In this document: piece after piece, positions 53,274-62,696 of the stretch | How the letters are laid out: each line of letters begins with the position of its first letter | Numbering within the stretch: position 1 is the first letter of the stretch | Source: Nitrosomonas sp. | Lineage (GTDB): Bacteria > Pseudomonadota > Gammaproteobacteria > Burkholderiales > Nitrosomonadaceae | DNA: 64,000 nucleotides | NCBI GenBank assembly: GCA_016703745.1 | Contig: JADJBK010000006.1 | Location: 930,001-994,000, forward strand | Reading direction: 5' to 3' | Notes under the pieces: generated by a model | The model's database searches: none | Told to the model about the DNA's origin: nothing | The model's input: only the letters and a program-made list of their open reading frames with translations | Position numbers and translations under genes: made by a program

Positions 53274-55544
53274 TTACTGCAACGTGATATTCGCCACAGG
53301 AGGAGCCTGAACTTCAACGGCGTCACCCTTTTCATCCTGTACCCGCACGCCATCCACTGAAATAGTGGTGGTGCCTGTATTAGGGCCAATGACTTTGAAA
53401 CGCAAAATACTGGTCATACCTGTCGGTTGCTCACGCCCCAGTTTAAGCGTACGCGATCCAGAATTTTCGGCACCATCCATCAACTCCAGGGTGTCCCCGT
53501 CATAGGTCAGATCAAGCTCACCAGTCAATTGGGTATTTTGCGTAGCCAGACGCACCGTAGCGGTAAATTCCCGCCCCATGGCTACACTGGCGGGCGCTTG
53601 CAGGCTAAGTGTCGGCACGGGTGAGCGCGCTTGTGCGGCAGCGGCTTCAAAAGGATTGGTAGTTTCCTCATTATCCCGCGCTTCAGAACGCAATGCCTGC
53701 TCAAAAATAGTGCCCCTTCCCAAACCGCCTGCCCCTCCGCTGGGCAGCACGCTCAAGGATTGCGGTGCAGTTTTACGAATATTGACCGGAATATTGCCAG
53801 CGGCACTGGCGGTACCAGAGTGGAACTCGCTCTCAAAATTATTGGGTTGGATAACATTACGAACAATACGTGGCGTAATCAGCAGAATAATTTCTGTTTT
53901 GTCGCGTGTAAGCTCTTGACTGGCAAATAGCCTGCCCAACACAGGAATATCCACCAGGCCAGCGATTCCCTCCAGCCCTCTTTTGTCTTGATCCTGAATC
54001 AGCCCTGCCAGTACCTGGGTTTCGCCGTCACGCGAGGAAAGCAGTGTCTCGGCTGTTCGAGTACCTATCCTGAAAGCGGTGGTCGTGCCAGATTGTTCTC
54101 TTGCACCCAACGTACTGACTTCCAGCAAAATTTTTATGGAAACTTCGCTATTCAACGAAATAATGGGTTCAACTTCCAGTTTGAGACCAACGTCAAGAAA
54201 AGTAACATTTTGTGATACAACGCCGGTTGCCGTTGCATTTGAAGAGAAAATAGGAATTTTATCACCAATTAATATTTTGGCCTTCTCGCGACTTTTCACG
54301 CGGATACGCGGATTGGCCAGAATTTCATTCGCTGTCAATTGCTTCCTTAAATCAAGCGTAACGTTATTTCCAATCGTAAAATTACGCAGCCCATCCGCAT
54401 TGATTTGACTTAATTTGGTGACAGCAATGCCTGCAACGTTACCCACTCCCGGCGTTCCGCTGAAAGTAGCGCTGGTCGGCGTATTCAAGCCAAGATTAAG
54501 CACCTTGATACGGTTAATTTCCAGCACTTCAACATCCAGCATGACTTCCGGATCAGGAAAATCGTTGATGGTGACCAGCCGCTCCACCAACCGAATCATC
54601 TCCAGGGTGTCACGCATGATGAACAGATTCAATCGCTCATTGACATAAATATCACGGGCCTTGACCAGCCCGCGTACCATCGCCACCATCTGTTTGACAT
54701 CAGTATTATTAACATGAAAACTGCGTATGACCAGTTCCTGATAGTCCTTCTGCTTGGCGGGTGTATCCGGATAAATCAGCAGGGAATTGTCGTTGAGCAC
54801 CTTATACGCCAGCTGGTTCGTCAGGAGAATGAGCTTTAACACATCCTCGATCGGGTTATCACGGACGAAAATCGAGGTTTTGGCTTCCTGCTGCACGGTG
54901 CGGTCAAAAATGAAATTGATGCCCGCTGTGCGCGAAATCAGTTCAAAAATAGTTTTCAGCGGTGCATCGCGAAATTCCATGGTGATAGGCTTATGGAAAG
55001 CCGACACCAGTGACAATTGCGATATTTCGGCCCGTGCGATACGTTCACTCAGCTCGTCGACCAGCTGCCTGGCATCAGACTGCGCCGGGTTTTCAGCAAG
55101 GATACTGCGGGTAATTTTTTCTGCCGCTTCAATCTGATTGCTCGCCAGATGTTCCCTTGCCTGACTGGCCAGTCTGGCATGTTTTCTGTCGAGTGCAGCC
55201 AAACCCAGCCCGGCAATGGCACGCTCATTATTCGGCACCATTCCCAGCACCCGTAAATAGACTTGCTCAGCCGCATCGATGTTACCGGTCAGCAGTTCGT
55301 TGTCTGCCTGGAACAGCAATTGCCCGGCTATCGATTCCTGTTCCCGTACCAAGACGACCTGAATCTCTTTATTTTCGGGTTCTTCATCAGCGGCTTGCTG
55401 CAGTTTACTCAAACCGGCTTCAAACTGTCCTTCTGTAATCAATTGTTTGCCCTGCAGAAAAGCGGGGTTCTTCGTGGTGTAACTGGCACAGCCTGCCATC
55501 CAGACAAGCAAAAAACACATCAAAATATTTTTACTGGCACTCAT
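53274..55544 (-). CDS. gspD: Secretin GspD-like with cohesin-like C-terminal domain
   Basis: 756 residues. Lipoprotein signal (VWMAGC, Cys19). TPR-like region at 30-180, then N0/N1 secretin domains (MEFRDAPLKTIFELIS) and the secretin core with VLAGLIQDQD, IPVLGRLFASQ and EIILLITPRIVR. After about 600 a second domain (SLQAPASVAMGREFTATVRL...) resembles cohesin domains and is found in secretins of this subgroup, not in standard GspD. Forms the outer-membrane channel. Starts 1 bp into the stop of the upstream gene. Confidence 0.9.
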   Translation of the reverse strand: MSASKNILMCFLLVWMAGCASYTTKNPAFLQGKQLITEGQFEAGLSKLQQAADEEPENKEIQVVLVREQESIAGQLLFQADNELLTGNIDAAEQVYLRVLGMVPNNERAIAGLGLAALDRKHARLASQAREHLASNQIEAAEKITRSILAENPAQSDARQLVDELSERIARAEISQLSLVSAFHKPITMEFRDAPLKTIFELISRTAGINFIFDRTVQQEAKTSIFVRDNPIEDVLKLILLTNQLAYKVLNDNSLLIYPDTPAKQKDYQELVIRSFHVNNTDVKQMVAMVRGLVKARDIYVNERLNLFIMRDTLEMIRLVERLVTINDFPDPEVMLDVEVLEINRIKVLNLGLNTPTSATFSGTPGVGNVAGIAVTKLSQINADGLRNFTIGNNVTLDLRKQLTANEILANPRIRVKSREKAKILIGDKIPIFSSNATATGVVSQNVTFLDVGLKLEVEPIISLNSEVSIKILLEVSTLGAREQSGTTTAFRIGTRTAETLLSSRDGETQVLAGLIQDQDKRGLEGIAGLVDIPVLGRLFASQELTRDKTEIILLITPRIVRNVIQPNNFESEFHSGTASAAGNIPVNIRKTAPQSLSVLPSGGAGGLGRGTIFEQALRSEARDNEETTNPFEAAAAQARSPVPTLSLQAPASVAMGREFTATVRLATQNTQLTGELDLTYDGDTLELMDGAENSGSRTLKLGREQPTGMTSILRFKVIGPNTGTTTISVDGVRVQDEKGDAVEVQAPPVANITLQ

Positions 55545-56152
55545 CAGGTTTTTCCGGGTGTTTTCTCATTAATTAAAAGTTTTTGTTTGATCCCCAGTGG
55601 CAGGTAAGTCCATTCGAGGAAGTCATCGCGGATACTGTCCAGACGGTACAGACCTTCAATCCGCTCGCCAATTTTGGTCGCATAATTTTTGTCCTGATGC
55701 GTCAAAAACACACGCGTAACCCGACCATCGCTAACTCGGCCCAGATATTTGATCGGCAGCGGGGGAGCAATGGCGGGTGCCGATACAGGAGACGTTTGTC
55801 GCCCCCTTCTGGCAGCAAGAAAGGGATCATCTTCATCATCTTCGTCTCCCCCTGCCCCGCCACCCGCTCTTCTTCCGGCATTTACAGGCACTGGTTGCCA
55901 GGAATTCACCGCAAAAATATCATCCGCTTCCGCCTTGAAGGTACGTTTTCCCAGCTGATCAACCGGAAGTGCCTGGTTAGCCCGATTGTCAGAAGTTTGT
56001 GTACGCCTGTCTACATTACGGGTGGGCAATACCGCCTCTGCCGCGTTATCCACCAACAATTCTTCTGGCTCCTCGTCTAGTACAATGACCGCAAGCAAGG
56101 TAGCAGCCAGCGCACCCCAGAGAATGATTTTACGCACAGGCAGGTTAATCAT
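55544..56152 (-). CDS. PilP/GspC-like periplasmic connector
   Basis: 202 residues. One N-terminal helix (IILWGALAATLLAVIVL), a central low-complexity region rich in Asp/Gly/Ala (GGGAGGDEDDEDD), then a small beta domain (IKYLGRVSDGRVTRVFLTHQ...KIGERIEGLYRLDSI) like the homology region of GspC or PilP. Likely connects the inner-membrane platform with the secretin. Ends at the gspD start. Confidence 0.75.
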   Translation of the reverse strand: MINLPVRKIILWGALAATLLAVIVLDEEPEELLVDNAAEAVLPTRNVDRRTQTSDNRANQALPVDQLGKRTFKAEADDIFAVNSWQPVPVNAGRRAGGGAGGDEDDEDDPFLAARRGRQTSPVSAPAIAPPLPIKYLGRVSDGRVTRVFLTHQDKNYATKIGERIEGLYRLDSIRDDFLEWTYLPLGIKQKLLINEKTPGKT

Positions 56153-56214
56153 GCCTGTACTCCAGATAGCAGAAAATAATGCCGTGCAGTAACGCAGCGT
56201 GAACAGAGAAAAAT

Positions 56215-56769
56215 TCAGTAATCATATAAATATAGATACATGCCCAGATTAGCGTCGATTCTGCCGGTCTGAATATTCTCACGCTTGATGACAACACTGG
56301 CCAATGCCAGAGCAGGCACCGCCTGCAGCGCATCAGCAATAAAAGCGCGGATTTGTGGATAACTTCCCCGTACAGGCAGCTGGATTTCATAGCGCGCCAG
56401 CTTGGCCTCTTTTTCAAGGATCAGACGGTAATCCCCTCGGCTGACTTCCACTCCCCGGTTTTTGGCAATCTTGTCCAGCTCATTGATCCAGAATGGAGAA
56501 GAATCACTGCGCGGGAAAAAATCATAAAATACCTGTAGCGCCTGATCATCATTCAACTGGATTTGCTCAGGGAATTCGGCCCGTATGCTTTCCGCTGATT
56601 TGACTTTCTTTTTTAATGTATTCTTGGCGTGCTCTTGCGGCAAAACCGCTGCAAACAAGACAACCAGCGCCAGTACCAGCATACCCGCACCCAGCTTGCC
56701 GGGATTACTCAAACACGCCAGACGCCAGCGTAACCTGATCAACGATTGACTCAAACTGAATTTCGCCAT
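56215..56769 (-). CDS. PilO/GspM-like inner-membrane protein
   Basis: 184 residues from the ATG at 56767-56769 (MAKFSLSQSLIRL). One helix (LGAGMLVLALVVLFAAVL), a coiled region, then a ferredoxin-like periplasmic part (ARYEIQLPVRGSYPQIRAF and ALASVVIKR). Pairs with the PilN-like protein in the inner-membrane assembly platform. Starts 1 bp after the PilN-like stop. Confidence 0.75.
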   Translation of the reverse strand: MAKFSLSQSLIRLRWRLACLSNPGKLGAGMLVLALVVLFAAVLPQEHAKNTLKKKVKSAESIRAEFPEQIQLNDDQALQVFYDFFPRSDSSPFWINELDKIAKNRGVEVSRGDYRLILEKEAKLARYEIQLPVRGSYPQIRAFIADALQAVPALALASVVIKRENIQTGRIDANLGMYLYLYDY

Positions 56770-56770
56770 G

Positions 56771-57307
56771 TTAAATGGAATCCACCCAGGTAAACGCAAT
56801 CAGGAAGTTAACCGGGCGCTGGGGATGGTCCTGCCTGATCCGGTAATTGACCAGGTGCACATTCTTAAAAACAGGCTCCCTTTCCAGCGCTTCAACATAT
56901 TCAACGAGCCCTTGCAGATTTTTTGCCTCACCTGAAATACGAATGGCGCGACTGGCCACGTTAGGTTGCAACGACAGTAACGCAACTTCCTTGCTGGCTG
57001 CCAGCTCCAGCGAATCAAACACCGGTTCCCACGGCAGATTAAGCCAGCTGATAATTTCTCCAGCCTGTTTCACCTCCTGCTGCGTAACCTGAGTGACACG
57101 TGTCGTTGTCGTTCTGGGAGAGCCACGCTGCTTTTGCTGTTGAATCAATTGCATTTCACGCGCTTCCCATTTTGCCATTTTGCCCATGGTGACTTTAAAC
57201 AGAAAAAAAACCATAATCAGGGCGAGTATTCCTAACAACAGCAATAGATAGTCAACCAGACCTATGGGCTGGCTTCGGTAAGGAAAAGTTAATTTAAGGC
57301 TGCGCAT
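56771..57307 (-). CDS. PilN/GspL-like inner-membrane protein
   Basis: 178 residues from the ATG at 57305-57307 (MRSLKLTFPYRSQP). One helix (YLLLLLGILALIMVFFLF), then a periplasmic part (GEAKNLQGLVEYVEALER) typical of PilN. Overlaps the PilM-like gene by 14 bp. Together with the PilM-like protein it replaces a single GspL. Confidence 0.75.
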   Translation of the reverse strand: MRSLKLTFPYRSQPIGLVDYLLLLLGILALIMVFFLFKVTMGKMAKWEAREMQLIQQQKQRGSPRTTTTRVTQVTQQEVKQAGEIISWLNLPWEPVFDSLELAASKEVALLSLQPNVASRAIRISGEAKNLQGLVEYVEALEREPVFKNVHLVNYRIRQDHPQRPVNFLIAFTWVDSI

Positions 57308-58166
57308 AGGCACTCGCTTGGTTTTCTGGGGATATCGCAAAGGGGAAATGGGCAGGAACCGGCTGTTCTGATTGTGTCAGTCGTTCAAAATACCATCCCT
57401 GCGCCTGCGGTGACTGCCAGTCGATTGTATCAGGGGCAAATACCTGCACCCGTCGCGGCTGAGCAATATCAACCGGTTGATCCGTCAGAATCGCTTCCTG
57501 CTCCATTGCAGACAATAGCTCCTGCTCGAGATTACCAACAATCCGCTGATTGCGGATACTCCGCCAACGTCCAGCCAGAGTGGATACCAGACAGAAACGG
57601 TTACTTTCGATCAGTACAAACCACAGCTGCTCACTGGACAGTTTCCCGGACCAATAGTCCAATACCGCAGCAAGATAGGGTTCGGTATAGCTAAGTTTCC
57701 ATTCGTGGCGCACGGCAAAATGCTCAAGTGCCGCCAGCAAACCCAATGACACTCCCGCACATAGCCCCCCATTCAAGGGATCCCAATTACTTACGCTCAG
57801 CGCCCATTCTTCGACACGCTCTCCGTAAATTTCGCGCATCTGAAAACCCGCATAGGCCATCATTTCATCAGGATTGGCCAAAGTTGGTTGTGGCGCGATC
57901 ATTCCATAACGCACAAAATCATCTGCCAGCGTTATCTGTAATTCACTACCGGTCTTAATCTGCGCATTGAGTGGTTCGATGAGCTGTTCAAGCTGATTCA
58001 GCGGCCATTCCCACGGCAATGGTTTTACAGTCAGATCAGCCAATGACGGACATCCGGCACGCTGTCGGAATAAGGGCAACGGTTTGAAGCCACGTGATTG
58101 CCCAGCAATAATCACCTGGTCGGGCGCTAAAAAAACCTGCAATTGATCACGCCACAATCGTGACAC
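57294..58166 (-). CDS. PilM/GspL cytoplasmic-domain-like protein
   Basis: 290 residues, without a clear membrane helix. Parts such as QITLADDFVRYGMIAPQP and GVSLGLLAALEHFAV fit an actin-like fold found in PilM and the cytoplasmic part of GspL, but sequence similarity is weak, so assignment leans on its position between GspE and the PilN-like gene. It would link the ATPase to the platform. Overlaps gspE by 20 bp. Confidence 0.65.
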   Translation of the reverse strand: MSRLWRDQLQVFLAPDQVIIAGQSRGFKPLPLFRQRAGCPSLADLTVKPLPWEWPLNQLEQLIEPLNAQIKTGSELQITLADDFVRYGMIAPQPTLANPDEMMAYAGFQMREIYGERVEEWALSVSNWDPLNGGLCAGVSLGLLAALEHFAVRHEWKLSYTEPYLAAVLDYWSGKLSSEQLWFVLIESNRFCLVSTLAGRWRSIRNQRIVGNLEQELLSAMEQEAILTDQPVDIAQPRRVQVFAPDTIDWQSPQAQGWYFERLTQSEQPVPAHFPFAISPENQASAYAQP

Positions 58167-59838
58167 GGTTTGCCTCCTGTAAGCTGGTTTGCCCGGATTT
58201 GACCATATTCAGGGCGGCTTCACGCAAGAAATGCGTACCATTGTTACGCGCAGCCTCCTTGATGCGGCGAATCGGCGCCTGAGCAACGATCAGTTCCCGG
58301 ATTTCATCATTCAGCAATAAAATCTCCGCAATGGCATTACGTCCCCGATAGCCGCTACCCCGGCACTGCCCACAGCCTTTTGATGTCTGGAAGTTATACT
58401 GCTTCGCTTCTTCGGGTGAAATGCCTGAGGTTTCAATCAGCTCATCATCAGGCTGCTCCGCTGCCGTGCAATGTGAACACAACACCCGCACCAGACGTTG
58501 CGCAACGATACCATTCAGTGCCGATACAAAGCTGTAGGGATCCACGCCCATGTGTGCAAAGCGGCCAATAACATCGAATACATTATTGGCATGCACGGTG
58601 GTAAACACCAGATGGCCGGTAAGTGCCGCCTGAATGGCGATCTGGGCTGTCTCGGCATCCCGGATTTCACCAACCATAATTTTATCGGGATCATGCCGCA
58701 GAATGGAACGCAGACCACGCGCAAACGTCAATCCTTTTTTTTCATTGACGGGAATCTGCAGCACACCTGGCAATTGATATTCGATCGGATCTTCAATAGT
58801 AATGATCTTGTCATGGCCGTGATTGACTTCCGAAATCGCGGCGTAAAGTGATGTCGTCTTGCCACTGCCAGTCGGCCCCGTCACCAGCAGCATGCCGTAG
58901 GGCTCGGAACTAAGACGGCGAATACTGGCTATGGCCGCACTATCGAAACCAAGCTGATTGAGCGTTAAGCCATCGACATGATCAGTCAACGCTTGCCGGT
59001 CGAGTATCCGCAGCACAGCATCTTCACCAAAAATACTGGGCATAATGGAGACGCGAAAATCAATCTCCCGCCCCTGGATCTTGACCTTGAAGCGACCATC
59101 CTGGGGAATGCGGCGCTCGGCAATATCGAGATCGGACATAACCTTGATACGCGAAATAACCTGCTCAGCGAGGTCCGCACCCTGCATCACGCCAATCGTT
59201 GACAGGACACCATCAATACGATATTTGATCGACAGCGCACCCGGCGCGGTTTCAAGATGAATATCACTGGCCTGGGATTTATGCGCATCATACAAGGTGG
59301 ACTGCACCAGCCGTACAACCTGACTGGTTCCTTCATGGATGGTTTTGAGGGACAGCTCCTCAATACCCGCATGCAGCAGGTTTTCCTGTGAAGCAGGCAG
59401 AACGTTGTCCATTGCCCGCATGCTGGCTTCCTGCTGAGTAAAAAAAGCGGTCAGATCAGCTGGATGCACCAGATACCATAATGCGTCCACCGAGATGAAT
59501 TCTTCTGCCCACGCGCGCAGCCCCGGACGAAACGGATCACTGACTGCCAGCAAGCAGATCGAATCTTTTTGTAGTAACACGCATTCCTGTTTAACCGCCT
59601 GGGCAAAAGGCAGCAGGTCAAAAGCCGGTATTGCCGAGTGCAAATCCTGCATTGCCAGCACCGGCATATGCAACATCTTGCCAAGTGCGGCAGTCAGCTC
59701 TTCGGGCGTGCCGGAAAACTCTTCTTCCAGCGCCTTGACCAACGAAATTCCACGAGAAATAGATTGTTCGCGTGCCAGCGTAATCTGATGAGAGTTAATA
59801 ACCGGAGCGGCTGGGAGAATAGTGTCTGTCTGAATCAA
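58147..59838 (-). CDS. gspE: Type II secretion ATPase GspE
   Basis: 563 residues. N-terminal domain with SRGISLVKALEEEF. Walker A GPTGSGKTT, Asp box TIEDPIEYQLPG, Walker B KIMVGEIRDAET. Zinc-binding four-cysteine motif CSHC...CGQC at about 450-490, as in GspE/PilB. Powers pseudopilus extension. Overlaps gspF by 4 bp (ATGA). Confidence 0.93.
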   Translation of the reverse strand: MIQTDTILPAAPVINSHQITLAREQSISRGISLVKALEEEFSGTPEELTAALGKMLHMPVLAMQDLHSAIPAFDLLPFAQAVKQECVLLQKDSICLLAVSDPFRPGLRAWAEEFISVDALWYLVHPADLTAFFTQQEASMRAMDNVLPASQENLLHAGIEELSLKTIHEGTSQVVRLVQSTLYDAHKSQASDIHLETAPGALSIKYRIDGVLSTIGVMQGADLAEQVISRIKVMSDLDIAERRIPQDGRFKVKIQGREIDFRVSIMPSIFGEDAVLRILDRQALTDHVDGLTLNQLGFDSAAIASIRRLSSEPYGMLLVTGPTGSGKTTSLYAAISEVNHGHDKIITIEDPIEYQLPGVLQIPVNEKKGLTFARGLRSILRHDPDKIMVGEIRDAETAQIAIQAALTGHLVFTTVHANNVFDVIGRFAHMGVDPYSFVSALNGIVAQRLVRVLCSHCTAAEQPDDELIETSGISPEEAKQYNFQTSKGCGQCRGSGYRGRNAIAEILLLNDEIRELIVAQAPIRRIKEAARNNGTHFLREAALNMVKSGQTSLQEANRVTIVA

Positions 59839-61022
59839 TTGATACTGCCTGCCAGCTCAAAAATAGGAAGATACATCAGAATAATAATGCCACCAATAAC
59901 GGTTCCAATCACCGCCATCAGCAATGGCTCGATCAGTTTAGTTGTCCATTCGACCCAACGGTTAATTTCTTCATCATGAAAATTGCCAATACGTTCCATC
60001 ATGTCGCCCATCATGCCGGTGCGCTCCCCGACACGCAACATGCGACTGCCAACCGCAGTCGTTAATTCGGCGCTTTGCATCGCCTCGGAAATGGTTTTAC
60101 CTTCCCGTATCAGGGTCGCGGCAATCTTCACCCTCGGTCGAAAATGCGGCTGTAAAAGATTGCTGACCATTTCCAGCGCCTGCGTAACCGGAATACCACC
60201 ACGCAGTAACATACCCAGTGTTTTGTAGAAGCGTGCAAGTTGATATACCCGCATTCTTTCACCAACAGCAGGAATTCGCCATAACGCCTGTAGCAGCCTT
60301 GCCCGAACCTGCGGCTGGGAGAACGTGTAGGCAATCGCCATCAGTATTGCTATGGCGATAACCGCCAGCACCCAGCCATTTTCCTGTACAAGATGTCCCC
60401 ATTGAATCAAAAGCATCGACATCCAGGGCAAATCCGTACCAATGTCCTCATAGATTGCGCTGAATTTGGGTACGACAAATACCAGCAAAAAAACGGCCAC
60501 CAGTAAACCCAGCACCAGGAGCAGTACCGGATAAATCGATGCTCCCACTAATTTTTTGCGCACCAGATCCATTTGAGACTGATAGACCAGATAACGTGTC
60601 AGCGCTTCGGCAAGATCACCCGTGCGCTCACTTGCTCGCACCGTGGCAACATACAACGCTGGAAATGCCTGTGGATGAAATTCCAGTACACGCGAAAATG
60701 TCATCCCTTCGTATAGGCGCGTCAGCAGATTACGCAGCAGTTCGCGCACCGCGTTATCTTCTTCTTTTTCAGCCAGTGTCTCGATACTTTCTACCAGGCT
60801 CAATCCCGCGCTCAGTAACGCGAGTAATTCCTGCGAGAAGTTGGGTAAGGGAAAACGGGCATTGGAGAAACGCGGCAATAATTCCGAGAAATTTCGCCGC
60901 ACACTGAGCACCATTCCGCCCTGAGCGCTGATCTTCTCACGCACCTCAGCTTCGCTGCCCGCTTCCAGCTCAAGCGATACCGTTCCCTGTTTGACCAGCA
61001 ATGCCTTGACCTGATAACGCAT
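59835..61022 (-). CDS. gspF: Type II secretion inner-membrane protein GspF
   Basis: 395 residues. Two GspF/PilC domains of about 120 residues, each ending in hydrophobic segments, with three membrane helices. Signatures: LLALLSAGLSLVESIETLAE, VRASERTGDLAEAL, RLRVGERTGMMGDMMERI. Platform protein that the ATPase turns. First domain begins after an N-terminal part at about 60. Confidence 0.92.
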   Translation of the reverse strand: MRYQVKALLVKQGTVSLELEAGSEAEVREKISAQGGMVLSVRRNFSELLPRFSNARFPLPNFSQELLALLSAGLSLVESIETLAEKEEDNAVRELLRNLLTRLYEGMTFSRVLEFHPQAFPALYVATVRASERTGDLAEALTRYLVYQSQMDLVRKKLVGASIYPVLLLVLGLLVAVFLLVFVVPKFSAIYEDIGTDLPWMSMLLIQWGHLVQENGWVLAVIAIAILMAIAYTFSQPQVRARLLQALWRIPAVGERMRVYQLARFYKTLGMLLRGGIPVTQALEMVSNLLQPHFRPRVKIAATLIREGKTISEAMQSAELTTAVGSRMLRVGERTGMMGDMMERIGNFHDEEINRWVEWTTKLIEPLLMAVIGTVIGGIIILMYLPIFELAGSIN

Positions 61023-61047
61023 AATTATTGGTGATGAGATTTAACCG

Positions 61048-61482
61048 TTACCAATTGGATATATCTGCATTCTCTTCCGTTCCACCCGGCTGTCCATCCT
61101 TACCAAAGGAGAACAAATCAAAATCACTCCGTTCTCCCGGATATTTATATTGATAAGGATTGTTCCACGGATCCGCAGGCAGGCGCTTGCTCAAATAGGG
61201 CCCCTGCCACCTGGGTTCATTTCCGGGATTGGCGAGCAAGGCATTCAAGCCCTGTTCGGTACTTGGGTAATGCCCGACATCCAACCGGTATTGATGCAGC
61301 GCTTTTTCCAGGGAATCAATCTGAGCCTGCGCCATTTTGACTTCCGACTTACCCACCTGTGAAAAATATTTGGGGCCGACATAAGCAGCCAACAGCCCAA
61401 TAATGACCATCACTACCAGTAATTCCAGCAAAGTAAATCCACGTATACTAGTCATGCGTGGCAATACGCAAACATGCTTCAT
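61048..61482 (-). CDS. gspG: Type II secretion major pseudopilin GspG
   Basis: 144 residues, or 135 from an internal ATG (MTSIRG) that gives the shorter leader usual for this family. Cleavage site RG-FTLLELLVVMVIIGL. Then YVGPKYFSQVGKSEVKMAQAQ, YPSTEQGLNAL and a C-terminal WNNPYQYKYPGERSDFDLFS calcium-site segment, all GspG hallmarks. First gene of the operon, 25 bp before gspF. Confidence 0.93.
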   Translation of the reverse strand: MKHVCVLPRMTSIRGFTLLELLVVMVIIGLLAAYVGPKYFSQVGKSEVKMAQAQIDSLEKALHQYRLDVGHYPSTEQGLNALLANPGNEPRWQGPYLSKRLPADPWNNPYQYKYPGERSDFDLFSFGKDGQPGGTEENADISNW

Positions 61483-61805
61483 ATCTTAATGACCTTTGAT
61501 TTTGAAATTGAATAACCGGACAATTCTTTGCAGGCTCGTACACAGTTAGGTATCGTGCTACGCAAGAATCACAGCAACAAATCTTGCTGGCGTGAATGAC
61601 AACAACAATCGTAACAGATTTTTTTTACGTTTAACCAGATGCAAATAGTAGAGCTGCGCCCCATCCAGGTCAAGCGGAAATTAGAACTCAAGGATATCGA
61701 ACAAAACCTGTATCTCACCACCGCGCTTCTTGGCCTGATTCACAAGCCTACTTGCCCCTAAAGTCACCAGACAAACTTGAAGCCTATCAGGATAGTATTA
61801 CATTT
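61483..61805. other. Divergent intergenic region between gspG and dapF
   Basis: 323 bp, no convincing gene. It must hold promoters for both operons; a T-rich run at 61619-61629 lies in it. No clear operator found. Confidence 0.5.
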
Positions 61806-62633
61806 ATGAGACTAAAGTTCACGAAAATGCAGGGTTTAGGCAATGATTTTATTATTATCGATAATATTCATCAGACGTTTGCACCGGATGCAGGACAAAT
61901 TCGCCACTTATCAGACCGTCACTTTGGCATCGGTTTTGACCAGCTGTTATTGGTGGAAAAAGCCAGGGGAGATGCCGATTTTCGTTATCGCATATTCAAC
62001 GCAAATGGCGAAGAAGTTGAGCAATGCGGCAATGGCGCACGCTGCTTTGTCCGTTTTGTACATGAACAGGGGTTAACTGATAAAAAGACTATCCGGGTCG
62101 AGACACTTCAGGGAATCATTACCCCCACACTGGGAACAGATGGTGATATATCGGTCAACATGGGTACTCCCTGCTTTGAACCGGCGGATATCCCCTTTCA
62201 AGCAAGCCATCGCGCACTCACTTATCCATTGATTTTAAACGGCAAGCAGATCGAGATCTGCGCGGTATCCATGGGCAATCCCCATGCTGTACAGATCGTA
62301 CCCGATATCGAACAGGCACCGGTTACCCGTGAAGGGCCATTGATCGCTACCCACCCCTGTTTTCCCAAAGGAGTCAATGCCGGTTTTATGCAAATCATTG
62401 ATCGCTCACATATTAAGCTACGGGTTTTTGAGCGTGGCGCAGGTGAAACCCTCGCCTGCGGCACGGGTGCTTGTGCTGCAACTGTTTGTGGCATTCTGCT
62501 GGGAAAACTGAATCACGATGTTCTAGTCAGGACATCAGGCGGCAATCTCCGTATCCGCTGGCAGGAAGGAGATCAACCCGTGTGGATGACGGGACCAGCA
62601 GAAACGGTATTTACCGGCGAAATCGAACTATAA
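61806..62633 (+). CDS. dapF: Diaminopimelate epimerase
   Basis: 275 residues from the ATG at 61806 (MRLKFTKMQGLGNDFIIID). An upstream ATG at 61752 adds 18 residues not found in the family. The two catalytic cysteines are in EQCGNGARC and LACGTGACAA. Interconverts LL- and meso-diaminopimelate for lysine and peptidoglycan. Convergent with prlC. Confidence 0.96.
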   Translation: MRLKFTKMQGLGNDFIIIDNIHQTFAPDAGQIRHLSDRHFGIGFDQLLLVEKARGDADFRYRIFNANGEEVEQCGNGARCFVRFVHEQGLTDKKTIRVETLQGIITPTLGTDGDISVNMGTPCFEPADIPFQASHRALTYPLILNGKQIEICAVSMGNPHAVQIVPDIEQAPVTREGPLIATHPCFPKGVNAGFMQIIDRSHIKLRVFERGAGETLACGTGACAATVCGILLGKLNHDVLVRTSGGNLRIRWQEGDQPVWMTGPAETVFTGEIEL

Positions 62634-62642
62634 GACAAGGGT

Positions 62643-62673
62643 GGGGGGTTCGCTATTCTCGGACAGCCCCCCC
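62643..62673. terminator. G6/C7 hairpin between convergent dapF and prlC
   Basis: GGGGGG (62643-62648) can pair with CCCCCC in 62667-62673 across an 18-nt loop. There is no T tract on either side, so it is only a possible bidirectional transcript end. Confidence 0.35.
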
Positions 62674-62696
62674 AGGAGCCGTGAAGAAAGCAGATT

